The position numbers and the translations under genes are program-made. The notes under the pieces are model-generated. The model was given only the letters and a program-made list of their open reading frames with translations, was not told the DNA's origin and did not search any database. Source: Candidatus Bathyarchaeota archaeon (lineage in GTDB: Archaea; Thermoproteota; Bathyarchaeia; Bathyarchaeales; WUQV01). From it: a DNA stretch of 32,429 bases. Position 1 is the first letter of the stretch. Each line of letters opens with the position of its first letter. The stretch covers positions 1-32,429 of the forward strand of contig JAOZNA010000004.1 in NCBI GenBank assembly GCA_029934005.1, in the 5' to 3' direction. Shown in pieces: positions 14,626-23,100 of this stretch.

Positions 14626-15099
14626 AAGCTTCTCAGCCAAAAAAGCAACTCTTTTTCCTAACGCTCTACATTCCTTTTTCGCTTGTTCATCTGGGCTTCC
14701 CTTAGCTGCTGCACCATAATGACCTCCAACAGAAAGTGGGTCTCCACAAACAACCATACCATGAATAAGTAACGCTTGAAGAATTGAAAGCATTGTTGAC
14801 TCTCTTCCACCAGCCCTGTGCCCAGACGATGAAAATGCAGCTCCAATCTTATTCTCCAGTTTTCCCCTTATACTAACAGATTCATCTATGAACTTTTTTA
14901 TCTCAGCAGATGGCAACCCGAAATATGTTGGACTTCCAATTATTATGCCGTCAGCCCAAACCAAATCGTCGTTTGTGGCTTCCTCAACCCTTTTCAACCT
15001 AACCTCAGCTCCAGCCTCCTCAGCTCCCTTTGCAACCTCAAAAGCCATTTTCTCAGTGTTTCCAGTTTCTGAGTGATAAACTATTAACACACGAGCCAT
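14617..15099 (-). CDS. WrbA-like flavodoxin-fold NAD(P)H:quinone oxidoreductase
   Basis: This 160-residue protein has the flavodoxin fold that binds FMN. The phosphate loop is SETGNTEKM near residue 10, the second FMN loop is GSPTYFG, and the stretch SSSGHRAGGRESTMLSILQALLIHGMVV matches the WrbA family loop. WrbA proteins reduce quinones by two electrons, protecting against redox cycling. It is shorter than bacterial WrbA (about 200 residues), lacking some of the tetramer insertion, so a more general flavoprotein role is possible. The start is ATG 15099 with GGGAG 5 bases upstream; a longer frame from 15126 has no such support. Confidence 0.87.
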   Translation of the reverse strand: MARVLIVYHSETGNTEKMAFEVAKGAEEAGAEVRLKRVEEATNDDLVWADGIIIGSPTYFGLPSAEIKKFIDESVSIRGKLENKIGAAFSSSGHRAGGRESTMLSILQALLIHGMVVCGDPLSVGGHYGAAAKGSPDEQAKKECRALGKRVAFLAEKLKK

Positions 15100-15132
15100 G
15101 TCGCTCCCTACCAGATTTATAAGCAATAAACC

Positions 15133-15549
15133 TTAAACAATTTTAATTTTACGAGTAAAGATGTAGAAGAATAGTAGAAGGGGAATAATCCATATTAAGA
15201 CCATTAAAATTAGTGCCAAAAGGTTTAGTTCTCCTTTTCCAAAAATGAAAGGAACGAATGGAAATATCCAGACGCCACCGAATACAGATGTTTTATTACT
15301 CAAGAAAGCTGAAACTATTAGAAGCATCATACCAACTAAGGTTATTACAAAGCCAGCAATAAACAACTTAAATGGTGCAGCAAAACTGAGTGTGGAATTT
15401 TCGAAGGTTTTCTCTCTAAATTTATCATAACAGTTTATACACATCCATTCCTGTGGAACAAAACATTGTAAGCAAACGTTGCTTCCACATTCTTGACAAA
15501 CATACCTTGCGGGACGTTGTTGACATATATCACATTTCTTGGCTACCAT
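15133..15549 (-). CDS. Zinc-binding membrane protein with DUF131-like hairpin
   Basis: The first 42 residues hold eight cysteines in four pairs (CDIC, CQEC, CLQC, CINC), a B-box or zinc-ribbon-like cytoplasmic domain binding two metals. Two hydrophobic spans follow (~62-82 and ~112-132). The loop between them, GGVWIFPFVPFIFGKGELN, resembles the GGAVLIGPFPIVWGTDKE loop of the next gene, so the membrane part is probably a DUF131-type hairpin fused to a zinc head. Its start overlaps the stop of the DUF131 gene by 7 bases, and the two are surely one transcript. Function is unknown; the arrangement suggests the two proteins form a complex. Confidence 0.75.
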   Translation of the reverse strand: MVAKKCDICQQRPARYVCQECGSNVCLQCFVPQEWMCINCYDKFREKTFENSTLSFAAPFKLFIAGFVITLVGMMLLIVSAFLSNKTSVFGGVWIFPFVPFIFGKGELNLLALILMVLIWIIPLLLFFYIFTRKIKIV

Positions 15550-15827
15550 AGCCTAATGGCTCCTACTATGAATATAAACTGCAGAATTACAAGCAGAAAG
15601 AAGAGAACTAAGAAGGCTATTAAACATAATAAAATGGCAAGTCTCAGCGTTTCCTTGTCTGTGCCCCAAACTATTGGGAAAGGCCCTATCAAAACTGCTC
15701 CGCCGCTTTTAACCTTAGTATTCTGCATTCCACGTAAGATGGAGAGTAAGAACGCAAGTACTATGATGATGATTCCTGCGAAAATCAGCATTATTCCTGA
15801 AACACCTAGCATTTCGGAAATGTCCAT
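15543..15827 (-). CDS. DUF131 family membrane protein
   Basis: This small archaeal protein (94 residues from ATG 15827) has two membrane spans, ~10-30 and ~62-88, joined by the family loop SGGAVLIGPFPIVWGTDKETL. The family has no known function. I prefer ATG 15827 to the upstream ATG 15869 because TTTATCTAAAT at 15851-15861 is placed as a TATA box for a leaderless message there, and because the extra 14 residues are not hydrophobic or conserved-looking. The zinc-headed paralogue follows with overlapping frames. Confidence 0.8.
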   Translation of the reverse strand: MDISEMLGVSGIMLIFAGIIIIVLAFLLSILRGMQNTKVKSGGAVLIGPFPIVWGTDKETLRLAILLCLIAFLVLFFLLVILQFIFIVGAIRLW

Positions 15828-15850
15828 TGCATGATTAAAAGGAAAACTGG

Positions 15851-15861
15851 ATTTAGATAAA
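15851..15861 (-). promoter_or_regulatory. TATA box of the DUF131 gene pair
   Basis: The minus strand reads TTTATCTAAAT, centred about 29 bases before ATG 15827. With the usual spacing, transcription would begin within a few bases of the start codon. Confidence 0.4.
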
Positions 15862-15902
15862 CTTTTCATGAAGAATTACTAATTGCTAAGGGGTAATGCG
15901 GT

Positions 15903-16733
15903 TTGGATTTGAAGGAAATATTTCAGCTTGTACTTTCAAAAAATCCTAGCTTAACAAAGGAAGAATTTCTGAGAATGATTGAGGAAAAAAAGAAAGCTTT
16001 AGGCGAATATTTCACAGATGAAGTTATAGCCAAAGTGGTAGCTTCAGAGCTAGGCGTATCCATCAATCAAAACAGAGGAAAAACGTTGGAAATGACCTTT
16101 AAAGATTTAATTTCAGGCTTAACAGATGTTACAGTTTCTGGACGTGTAATAAAAGTAAGTCAAGTTAGAACATTTAGGAAAGGAATTAAAAGCGGAAAAA
16201 CAGCTTCTCTGCTTTTAGCTGACAATGAGAATAGAACGTTGAGAGTTGTTTTATGGAATGATAAAGCGGATATAATTTCAAAAAAAGACATAGGAATTAA
16301 CAGTCTGATTAGGGTTTCACATGGTTACGTTAAAGAGGGAAGAATGGGACAACTTGAACTTCATTTAGGAAAAAGGGGGCAAATAGAGGTTCTTGGAGAA
16401 GCATATATGAAAATTGGAAGTTTAAAGGAAGGAGACGGCCCAGTAAATGTAAAAGGGAAGGTTATTTCAGAAAAACCCCTCATCAGAAAGGTTCAAACTT
16501 CAAGAGGAGAAGAAGTTTTAGTTGCTAGTTTTGAAGTTGAAGATGAAACTGGAAAAGTATGGGTTTCATTTTGGAGAGAACACGCTGAAAAAATAAGAAA
16601 AATGCAGATTTCAAAAGGCATAAAATTGAAACTGAAAAACTTCTACGTTAAGAAAGGATTCAGCAAAGGCTTAGAAATCTTTACAAGGAAAAACTCAAGT
16701 TTCGAAATACTCAACAATAACTCATCCGGATAG
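15903..16733 (+). CDS. RPA-like single-stranded DNA-binding protein
   Basis: The 276-residue protein starts with a helical region (residues 1-60, LSKNPSLTKEEFLRMIEEKK...) followed by two OB folds. The first (~70-165) contains LTDVTVSGRVIKVSQVRTF and KTASLLLADNENRTLRVVLWNDKAD, the hallmark of replication protein A folds; the second (~172-265) contains VNVKGKVISEKPLIRKVQ and VSFWREHAEKI. It binds single-stranded DNA in replication and repair, or may be one of the accessory RPA paralogues of archaea. No zinc finger is seen. The start is TTG 15903, with AGGGGT about 8 bases upstream. The DUF523 gene follows after 9 bases. Confidence 0.85.
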   Translation: MDLKEIFQLVLSKNPSLTKEEFLRMIEEKKKALGEYFTDEVIAKVVASELGVSINQNRGKTLEMTFKDLISGLTDVTVSGRVIKVSQVRTFRKGIKSGKTASLLLADNENRTLRVVLWNDKADIISKKDIGINSLIRVSHGYVKEGRMGQLELHLGKRGQIEVLGEAYMKIGSLKEGDGPVNVKGKVISEKPLIRKVQTSRGEEVLVASFEVEDETGKVWVSFWREHAEKIRKMQISKGIKLKLKNFYVKKGFSKGLEIFTRKNSSFEILNNNSSG

Positions 16734-16742
16734 GTGAATAAA

Positions 16743-17201
16743 ATGAAAATAGTTAGTGCGTGTCTAGTTGGAATAAACTGCAGATTTAACGGAAAAAATA
16801 AAGCTAATGAAAAGCTCGTAGAACTATTTAAAAAAGGAATTCTTATTCCGCTTTGTCCAGAACAGCTTGGCGGACTCCCAACCCCTAGGCCTCCATGCAC
16901 AATTGTTGGAGGAGACGGCCATGATGTTTTAAAGGGGAAGGCGAAAGTGTTAACTAGGAAAGGTGAGGATTTAACAGCGTATTTTGTTAAGGGTGCCCAT
17001 GAAGTTTTAGCTATAGCTCATCTTCTAGACATAAAAGAGGCTATCCTTAAATCTAGAAGCCCATCATGCGGTTGCGGAAAAATATACTGTGAAGATTTTA
17101 CACGTAAACTGAGAGATGGGGACGGAGTAACCGCAGCGCTTCTTAAAGAAAACGGAATAAAAGTATATACTGAAAGAAATTTTAATTGCAGTGACTACTG
17201 A
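16743..17201 (+). CDS. DUF523 family protein
   Basis: DUF523 proteins are small, cysteine-rich and of unknown function. This one (152 residues) shows the family blocks VSACLVGINCRFNGKNK at the N-terminus, IPLCPEQLGGLPTPRPP, a KSRSPSCGCGKIY motif with three cysteines, and GDGVTAALLKENGI near the end. The cysteines could bind a metal or iron-sulfur cluster. The start is ATG 16743, because AGGTGA lies 5 bases upstream; GTG 16734 is less likely. It is probably co-transcribed with the RPA-like gene before it. Confidence 0.88.
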   Translation: MKIVSACLVGINCRFNGKNKANEKLVELFKKGILIPLCPEQLGGLPTPRPPCTIVGGDGHDVLKGKAKVLTRKGEDLTAYFVKGAHEVLAIAHLLDIKEAILKSRSPSCGCGKIYCEDFTRKLRDGDGVTAALLKENGIKVYTERNFNCSDY

Positions 17202-17211
17202 ATATTTTTAT
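17202..17211 (+). promoter_or_regulatory. TATA box of trpB2
   Basis: ATATTTTTAT immediately follows the DUF523 stop codon. The expected transcript start near 17232 leaves a leader of about 18 bases that contains the AAGGTGAT ribosome binding site. Confidence 0.4.
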
Positions 17212-17250
17212 TCCACAACACGTAATTATGCCTTCAATTAAGGTGATAAC

Positions 17251-18552
17251 ATGAACAAAAATCAAATTCTAATTCCAGTTGATGAACTCCCAAACAAATG
17301 GTACAACATTATTCCAGACCTACCAGAGCCTCTACCACCACCCAAAGAACCAGAATCTGGACCTTCCAGAATGGAATTTTTACAAAAAACAATGATTCAT
17401 GAATGTTTAAGGCAAGAGTCAAGCACAGAAAATTGGATTAGAATGCCGGACGAGATTTGGGAACTTTATGTCCAAGCTGGGAGACCTAGACCGCTTTATA
17501 GGGCTTTAAGACTTGAAAGAAGACTTGGTTTGAAAAGGGTTAGATTGTACTATAAACGTGAAGACTTATCACCTACTGGTTCACATAAAGTGAACACTGC
17601 ACTTGCTCAAGCTTATTATGCGGCAAAAGAGGGGAAAACAACGCTTGTTACTGAAACTGGAGCTGGACAATGGGGCACTGCCCTTGCTTATGCAGCAAGC
17701 CTGATGAATTTGGACTGCGTCATTTTTTGGGTTAAATCCGTTTATGACTGGAAAGTGGACAGAAGAACTCTTATGAAAGTTTATGGCGGAAAAGTTTATG
17801 CTTCACCTAGCAAGGAGACAAAAATCGGCGAAGAAATTTTAGCTAAAAATCCGAATCATCCAGGCTCACTTGGAATAGCAGTTTCAGAAGGGCTTGAGTA
17901 TACGGCTGAACATGAAGGAAGTATCTACTGTCTCGGCTCTGTTTTAAATCATGTTTTAATGCATCAAACCATTATAGGATTAGAAACCAAAAAGCAGTTT
18001 GAGCTTATAGATGACAAGCCAGACTTAATAGTGGGCTGTTTAGGCGGAGGCTCCAATTTTGGCGGAGTATCACTACCGTTTATTGGAGATGTATTGAAAG
18101 GTAAGCTTGAATGTGAATTTTTGGCGGCTCAATCAGAAGCTGCGCCTAATCTTGTAAAGGGTGAGTACCGATACGATTTCGCTGATGTGGGCGAACATAC
18201 GCCGCTGCTAAAAATGTATACGCTTGGCCATAAAATTGAGATGCCTCCGATAAAAGCGGATGGGTTACGTTACCATGCTGCAGCTCCAATAATAAGCTTA
18301 CTTAGACATTTAGGCATAGTCAAAGCCATAGCATATCCAGTTGACGAAAAAGCAATTTTCGAAGCTGCGAGAATATTCTTGCAAAGCGAAGGATGGTTAA
18401 TAGCGCCCGAATCTAGCTATGCTGTAAGGGCTGGAATAGATAAAGCCCTAGAATACGAGAAGGCTGGAGAAGAAAAAGTTATATTGATGAACATTAGTGG
18501 ACACGGATTCCTTGACTTACAAGCATACAAAGAAAAACTTGGAATACCATAA
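17251..18552 (+). CDS. trpB2: Tryptophan synthase beta chain, TrpB2 type
   Basis: This PLP enzyme joins indole and serine to make tryptophan. The 433-residue length, the N-terminal NKWYNIIPDLPEPLPPP block and the motif ETGAGQWGTALAYA (Trp where TrpB1 has His) mark it as TrpB2. The PLP lysine is K113 in GSHKVN, the phosphate loop is CLGGGSNFGG and the late HGFLDLQAY is typical. AAGGTGATAAC before ATG 17251 is a strong ribosome binding site. No trpA or other trp gene is nearby, so this is an orphan copy; such TrpB2 proteins usually do not pair with TrpA and may salvage indole. Whether a TrpB1 exists elsewhere cannot be seen. Confidence 0.95.
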   Translation: MNKNQILIPVDELPNKWYNIIPDLPEPLPPPKEPESGPSRMEFLQKTMIHECLRQESSTENWIRMPDEIWELYVQAGRPRPLYRALRLERRLGLKRVRLYYKREDLSPTGSHKVNTALAQAYYAAKEGKTTLVTETGAGQWGTALAYAASLMNLDCVIFWVKSVYDWKVDRRTLMKVYGGKVYASPSKETKIGEEILAKNPNHPGSLGIAVSEGLEYTAEHEGSIYCLGSVLNHVLMHQTIIGLETKKQFELIDDKPDLIVGCLGGGSNFGGVSLPFIGDVLKGKLECEFLAAQSEAAPNLVKGEYRYDFADVGEHTPLLKMYTLGHKIEMPPIKADGLRYHAAAPIISLLRHLGIVKAIAYPVDEKAIFEAARIFLQSEGWLIAPESSYAVRAGIDKALEYEKAGEEKVILMNISGHGFLDLQAYKEKLGIP

Positions 18553-18641
18553 ACTCTACAATTCTTTTCTTTCATAGTAACTTCTAATTTTAGTGATGCA
18601 CATATTCTTCTAAGGTAGGATAAACGTTTAACAGTGGTTTC

Positions 18642-19415
18642 ATGGAAAAATATCCGCGTTATTTAACTCCAGATTCGCAACCATTTAATCCTTTAGAAAT
18701 AGCCAAAAAGACAGAGGAGATTGTTTGCAGAAACAGTATGAGAAAGTATACAGCGTTTTACACGGTTGGAGTTTATCGCGGTATTGCTACGGGCTATGCG
18801 GTGGGTTGCTGCCTAAGATGTTTTTATTGCTGGGTTGGATTAGGCAGAGATTTTCCGGAAAGGTATGGAGAGTTCTTTTCACCATTGGAAGTTGTAAAGA
18901 ATTTAGAGAGGGCTGGTAGAAAGCGTGGAGTTCGAAAATGTAGAATTTCAGGTGGAGAACCAACTCTTTGCAGGAACCACTTACTTAATGTATTGAAGCT
19001 TATTGAAAATAACAGCTGGTTTGAACTTTTTATTTTAGAAACAAACGGCATACTTTTTGGAGCTGATGAAGGCTACGTTAGAGCTCTTACACCATTCACT
19101 AAAATTCATGTAAGAGTTTCTTTAAAAGCTGGAAATGAAGATGGATTTCAGCAAAGAACTGGTGCAATTGGAAAATTTTATCAACTTCCGTTCAAAGCTA
19201 TTGAAAATTTGTTTGAGGCGGGGATAAGCTTTCACGTAGCAGCCATGACCGACCCAAGAATAATGCCAAAAGAGGAGAGAAAAGCATTAATTAAAAGACT
19301 TGCAGAGATTGACAGCAGAATAGCGTTGAATCTAGAAGAAGAGGTAGTAGACCCCTACGAAACCACACTTTTCAGATTGAAAAAGGCTGGAATAAAGCTT
19401 GCTTGGTATAGATAA
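18642..19415 (+). CDS. Radical SAM protein, PflA-related
   Basis: The 257-residue protein has the radical SAM cluster motif CCLRCFYC near residue 56, then RISGGEPTLCRNH for SAM binding and a FILETNGI strand, which together place it near the pyruvate-formate lyase activating enzyme group. It is shorter than MoaA-like enzymes and has no extra C-terminal cysteine cluster, so it holds a single 4Fe-4S centre. No glycyl radical enzyme is seen near it, and the substrate is unknown. ATG 18642 is the first in-frame start, with GTGG 5 bases upstream. It appears to be transcribed alone or with the GYD gene 43 bases downstream. Confidence 0.83.
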   Translation: MEKYPRYLTPDSQPFNPLEIAKKTEEIVCRNSMRKYTAFYTVGVYRGIATGYAVGCCLRCFYCWVGLGRDFPERYGEFFSPLEVVKNLERAGRKRGVRKCRISGGEPTLCRNHLLNVLKLIENNSWFELFILETNGILFGADEGYVRALTPFTKIHVRVSLKAGNEDGFQQRTGAIGKFYQLPFKAIENLFEAGISFHVAAMTDPRIMPKEERKALIKRLAEIDSRIALNLEEEVVDPYETTLFRLKKAGIKLAWYR

Positions 19416-19458
19416 ATGTAATAAAGGTTTAAACTACAATTTATAGAGTGGTGATTTG

Positions 19459-19749
19459 TTGCCTTTCTACGTGCTACTCTCAAAACTAACAGATGAAGGA
19501 TGGAAAACAATAAGGGAAAGACCTGAAAGAATCAAGGAAGTCAACAAGGAACTTGAAGCCTTCGGAGTTAAAGTATTAAACCAATACGCAGTTTTAGGAC
19601 AATACGACTTCGTGAACATAATTGAGGCACCAGACAACGAAACCGTGGCAAAAATTTCAGTAGAACTAGGCTCAAGAGGCACAATACACATAATGAGCAT
19701 GCCAGCAATCCCAATAGACAAATTCATAGAATCAATAAAGAGAAAATAA
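19459..19749 (+). CDS. GYD domain protein
   Basis: This 96-residue protein has the ferredoxin-like GYD fold: PFYVLLSKLTDEGWKTI, the signature LGQYDFVNIIEAPDNETVAKI, and the final strand with GTIHIMSMPAI. The family is widespread and uncharacterised. Two TTG codons are adjacent; I chose 19459 since GGTGAT ends at 19455. The archaeal bias for TTG fits the neighbouring genes. Confidence 0.85.
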   Translation: MPFYVLLSKLTDEGWKTIRERPERIKEVNKELEAFGVKVLNQYAVLGQYDFVNIIEAPDNETVAKISVELGSRGTIHIMSMPAIPIDKFIESIKRK

Positions 19750-19823
19750 TTCCACTCTCACATTTTTTATATTTTAAAAGCAGTTTTCAATAAGTAAACG
19801 AAATACTTCGGGAAGATACGTGA

Positions 19824-19982
19824 ATGAAAAAGGAAGAGTATCGTTGCAGAGTTTGCGGTCGGAAAATAAGCAGAGAAAAATACGAGGCGTTTGACGGTCT
19901 TTGTGAAGAATGTTGGGAGGACGAAATGACAGAAGAAATCGACGCAACAGAAGGAACAGATGAAGAATTCGTTCCAATATGA
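19824..19982 (+). CDS. 52-residue zinc-ribbon protein
   Basis: A short frame from ATG 19824 to TGA 19982 encodes a protein with CRVC at residues 8-11 and CEEC at 27-30 (in MKKEEYRCRVCGRKI and DGLCEECWEDE), the two halves of a zinc ribbon. The C-terminal third is very acidic (EEIDATEGTDEEF). Such small archaeal zinc ribbons often attach to larger complexes or RNA. A TATA-like TTTTTTATATTTT is at about 19763-19776. The ribosome binding site is weak. Confidence comes from the evenly paired cysteines and the biased, charged composition rather than from homology. Confidence 0.65.
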   Translation: MKKEEYRCRVCGRKISREKYEAFDGLCEECWEDEMTEEIDATEGTDEEFVPI

Positions 19983-20131
19983 GATCAACATGACAAGCAT
20001 CCAGAAGAACACCATCAACTACACACTTCCCAAAAATCACCTAAATGATAAAATATGCAGTTAAACACCATTAAATGAACACGTATATTTTAAGTTCTTG
20101 CAGCGATGTAAAAAGAAAAGGGGGATTGACT

Positions 20132-23100
20132 TTATTTGTTTGTTTGGAATTGGAAGCTGCCTATTAGCATGTCTTTTCTCCAGATTTCGACTGTGTAGGT
20201 TTTTGGTTTTTTGAGGGTTTTGAAGTTTGTTATGTAGTGTTCGTCGATTGTGTTTATGCGGTAGTCTCTCGCTGTGTCGCCAAATGTTGAACTTTGCAGA
20301 ATATTGTTCGGGTCGTCTGCAGCATATATCTTAACAGTAAGTTCCTCGTTATAAACAAAGGGTTGATTTGGGTCTACTGAGGCAGCAACTCTTAGGGCGA
20401 ATTTTACGGGCATTGTTCTCCCAGCTTTATTATTTTCAGAAGCTGGTAACAGTTCCAGTACAGCCCAGTTTCTAATGCTATATGGGTGTATAGTTGACTT
20501 AAGATTTCCAAGATTATCTCGAGCCTTTATAACAACAACATAGTATCCATCTGGAAGCTGAAGAGTATCGAAGAATAGAGTCCATTTGCCCGTGGTTGAA
20601 TCATAAATGGCCTTCATATCCTCAAAACCTACGGGTATCCCCTCGCCTCCATCTGCCTCACGTAGGGATAAGGTAACTGAGGAAACACCGCACCCGGTAT
20701 CTGTGGCGGATATTATGAAGGTGACACCATCTTGTAAAGCCCACCCAACAGGAGGATTGACGATATCTATCGAAGGGGCAGTATTGTCAAGAATTACTGT
20801 GACTGTATTTAATGGTTCCACATTACCGACATTATCTATGCTGTAATAATCAATCTTGTATTCACCGTCATTGAGTCCAACCATCTTAAAAGATAGTGGA
20901 GGAACCCCCATGATCCATCCTGTACTATATGTAGCATTGTAGATTCTATATCGAGTGTTTGCAACTCCAGATCCAGCACCATTATTGTCTACGGCAGTCA
21001 AAACAATAGATGTATTAGACGTTACATACACGTTTCCAGAAGCATTGACATATTGAGGGATACCTATTAATAATGTTGTCTTCGGCGGGTTAGTATCTAT
21101 GGGCACGCCAGAAACTAAAACTGTCCTTTGGTCTTCTCTAGTAAAATTCTGCCCTGCTAATGTGGTTCCAAAAGCGGTTACTTTGATAGTATAACTACCG
21201 TCTTCCGTAAATTCTAGGAAGTAATTTGTGTAGATTCCATCATTAGCTGTCAAATCTCCATGATCGTCGGAACCATCATCAAATAAATCAAAACTTACTT
21301 CAGAAGAGTCGGGTCTTATTACTGTGGCCCGAACATGCACACCAGTAATAGGTATGCCACCCTCTTCCAGGATTGCCATAATTTTTATTGGCTCTGGAAA
21401 TGAATATGCACTTTTGTCCGTGACCACGCTAAGAGTGACAAGGGTGATCGCTGTTACTTTGGCGATAAAGTTCTCTGTTCCGATAGGGACATCCACGCCA
21501 ATTACATTTATCGTCCATGTTCCAGCCATCGGATTATCCAATCGATATAACTCGTATTGCGCTTCCTCTACATACTCGATACTGGGATCAGTTTGGGCGA
21601 TGCTAGGATCTATAATTGAACCGTCAGGCCTCGTCAGGATTAGGTCTAGGTCGCTCCCACCCCAACTTAATGTAAAAGTAGCTTGGGCAATACTTGAATC
21701 TATATCAACACTCGATTGAGTTATTTCACCTTGTGCTACCGATCCTTTGATAGATGCTACGGTTTGAGCCTGTGTTACTTGCGCTGCTATATCGTTGTAA
21801 ATTTCTAAAAGCTGTTCAGGAGAAGGCGCGAAACGGTAAAAACCACCTGTTTTACTTGCAATATATCCTAGTAGTCCTGCATCAGCACCTGCACCTAACC
21901 CTATCGTGTAGACTCTAATGTTTCTAGACTTCAAATCTGGAATAACATTATATGGATGCTCTCCTGTATTGTGCCAACCATTTGACATCAGAATAATAGC
22001 CCAAGGATGTGAGGGATCACCATAGCTTACTAACTGATTATAGGCAGTACGCAAACCCAGCCCCATTGCTGTTGACCCTGATGCATATATAGGATCAATC
22101 GCATTTTTTGCGGCTATTTTAGTTGCCGTTGAAGTAATCTCGGAGAGCTGGAAGTTAACAGTTGCTGTACTGGCATAAGATACTACGCCTATTCTATCTC
22201 CGATTTTCATCAAATCGACGAAAAGTTTCGCAGAGGTTTTTGCACCATTAATCTTTGCAGGGTCCCATCCCATGCTGCCCGATCTATCAATTACCAAAAC
22301 TACGTCAATGTTAGTCGTACGTGGTTGTATGATAACTCCATCAAGTTTAGCGTTCAAACTGATTGATCCGCCAGCTACTGCTCCTGGAAGAGGATATGGT
22401 AACCCGACAGCCGACGCTGCGACCCAGCTTGTTAGCGTTGTATACCACCTGTATGTTTCTCCTGATTGTAATCTGACCAGAAGCTTTAGGGTTGCACTTC
22501 CGGCGATAACATACTCCTCCGGAATTCCTACAATAAATGATTCTTTTTGGAAGATCGTCATTTCGCTCTCTCTATCACCGAATGAGGCCTTTATTTTGGC
22601 GAAAATCCCGAGGAAGCTACCTGACGGTAATGGAAGATCAAATTTTCTTGCTACACCATCATAGGACCATACAAAGTAGACTTCATAAAGTCCAGTTTTA
22701 GGACATACCCACTCATCTGCTAAACCGAACCACGCATCTGCCCTCGCAGCACCTCCAATAAATGCTTCTGCAAGGGCGTAAGTGGTGCCCGTTCCTTGCA
22801 AGCTATTAACAGACGAACTCCACTCTGCTGTGGCTAAAAGTATCTCCTCTTCATCACCGCTGTTCCAACCTTCCGAAAAAGGCTTCATTTCAAATTGACT
22901 CTCGTCAAGCTCTTTCAGAGCCGAATAAGCGTTAACTCGTCCAAATCCATAGTACTGATCCCACCCCTTTACACCGAGATCATCAGCTGTTTTTCTTAAT
23001 AAAGCTCTAATCATCCCACTACTCCAGTCCGGACGCATTGACCAAAGTAGAGCAGCAGTACCACTTACATGAGGTGTGGCCATAGATGTACCCCAATACA

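Noticed and set aside
16655-16900. Minus-strand and other long frames inside rfc, trpB2, protease and pst genes
   Set aside because: They overlap strongly supported genes and have no ribosome binding site, domain or codon pattern of their own.
19990-20064. 24-codon frame MTSIQKNTINYTLPKNHLND after the zinc-ribbon gene
   Set aside because: It has no ribosome binding site, no recognisable feature and a composition like random AT-rich sequence.
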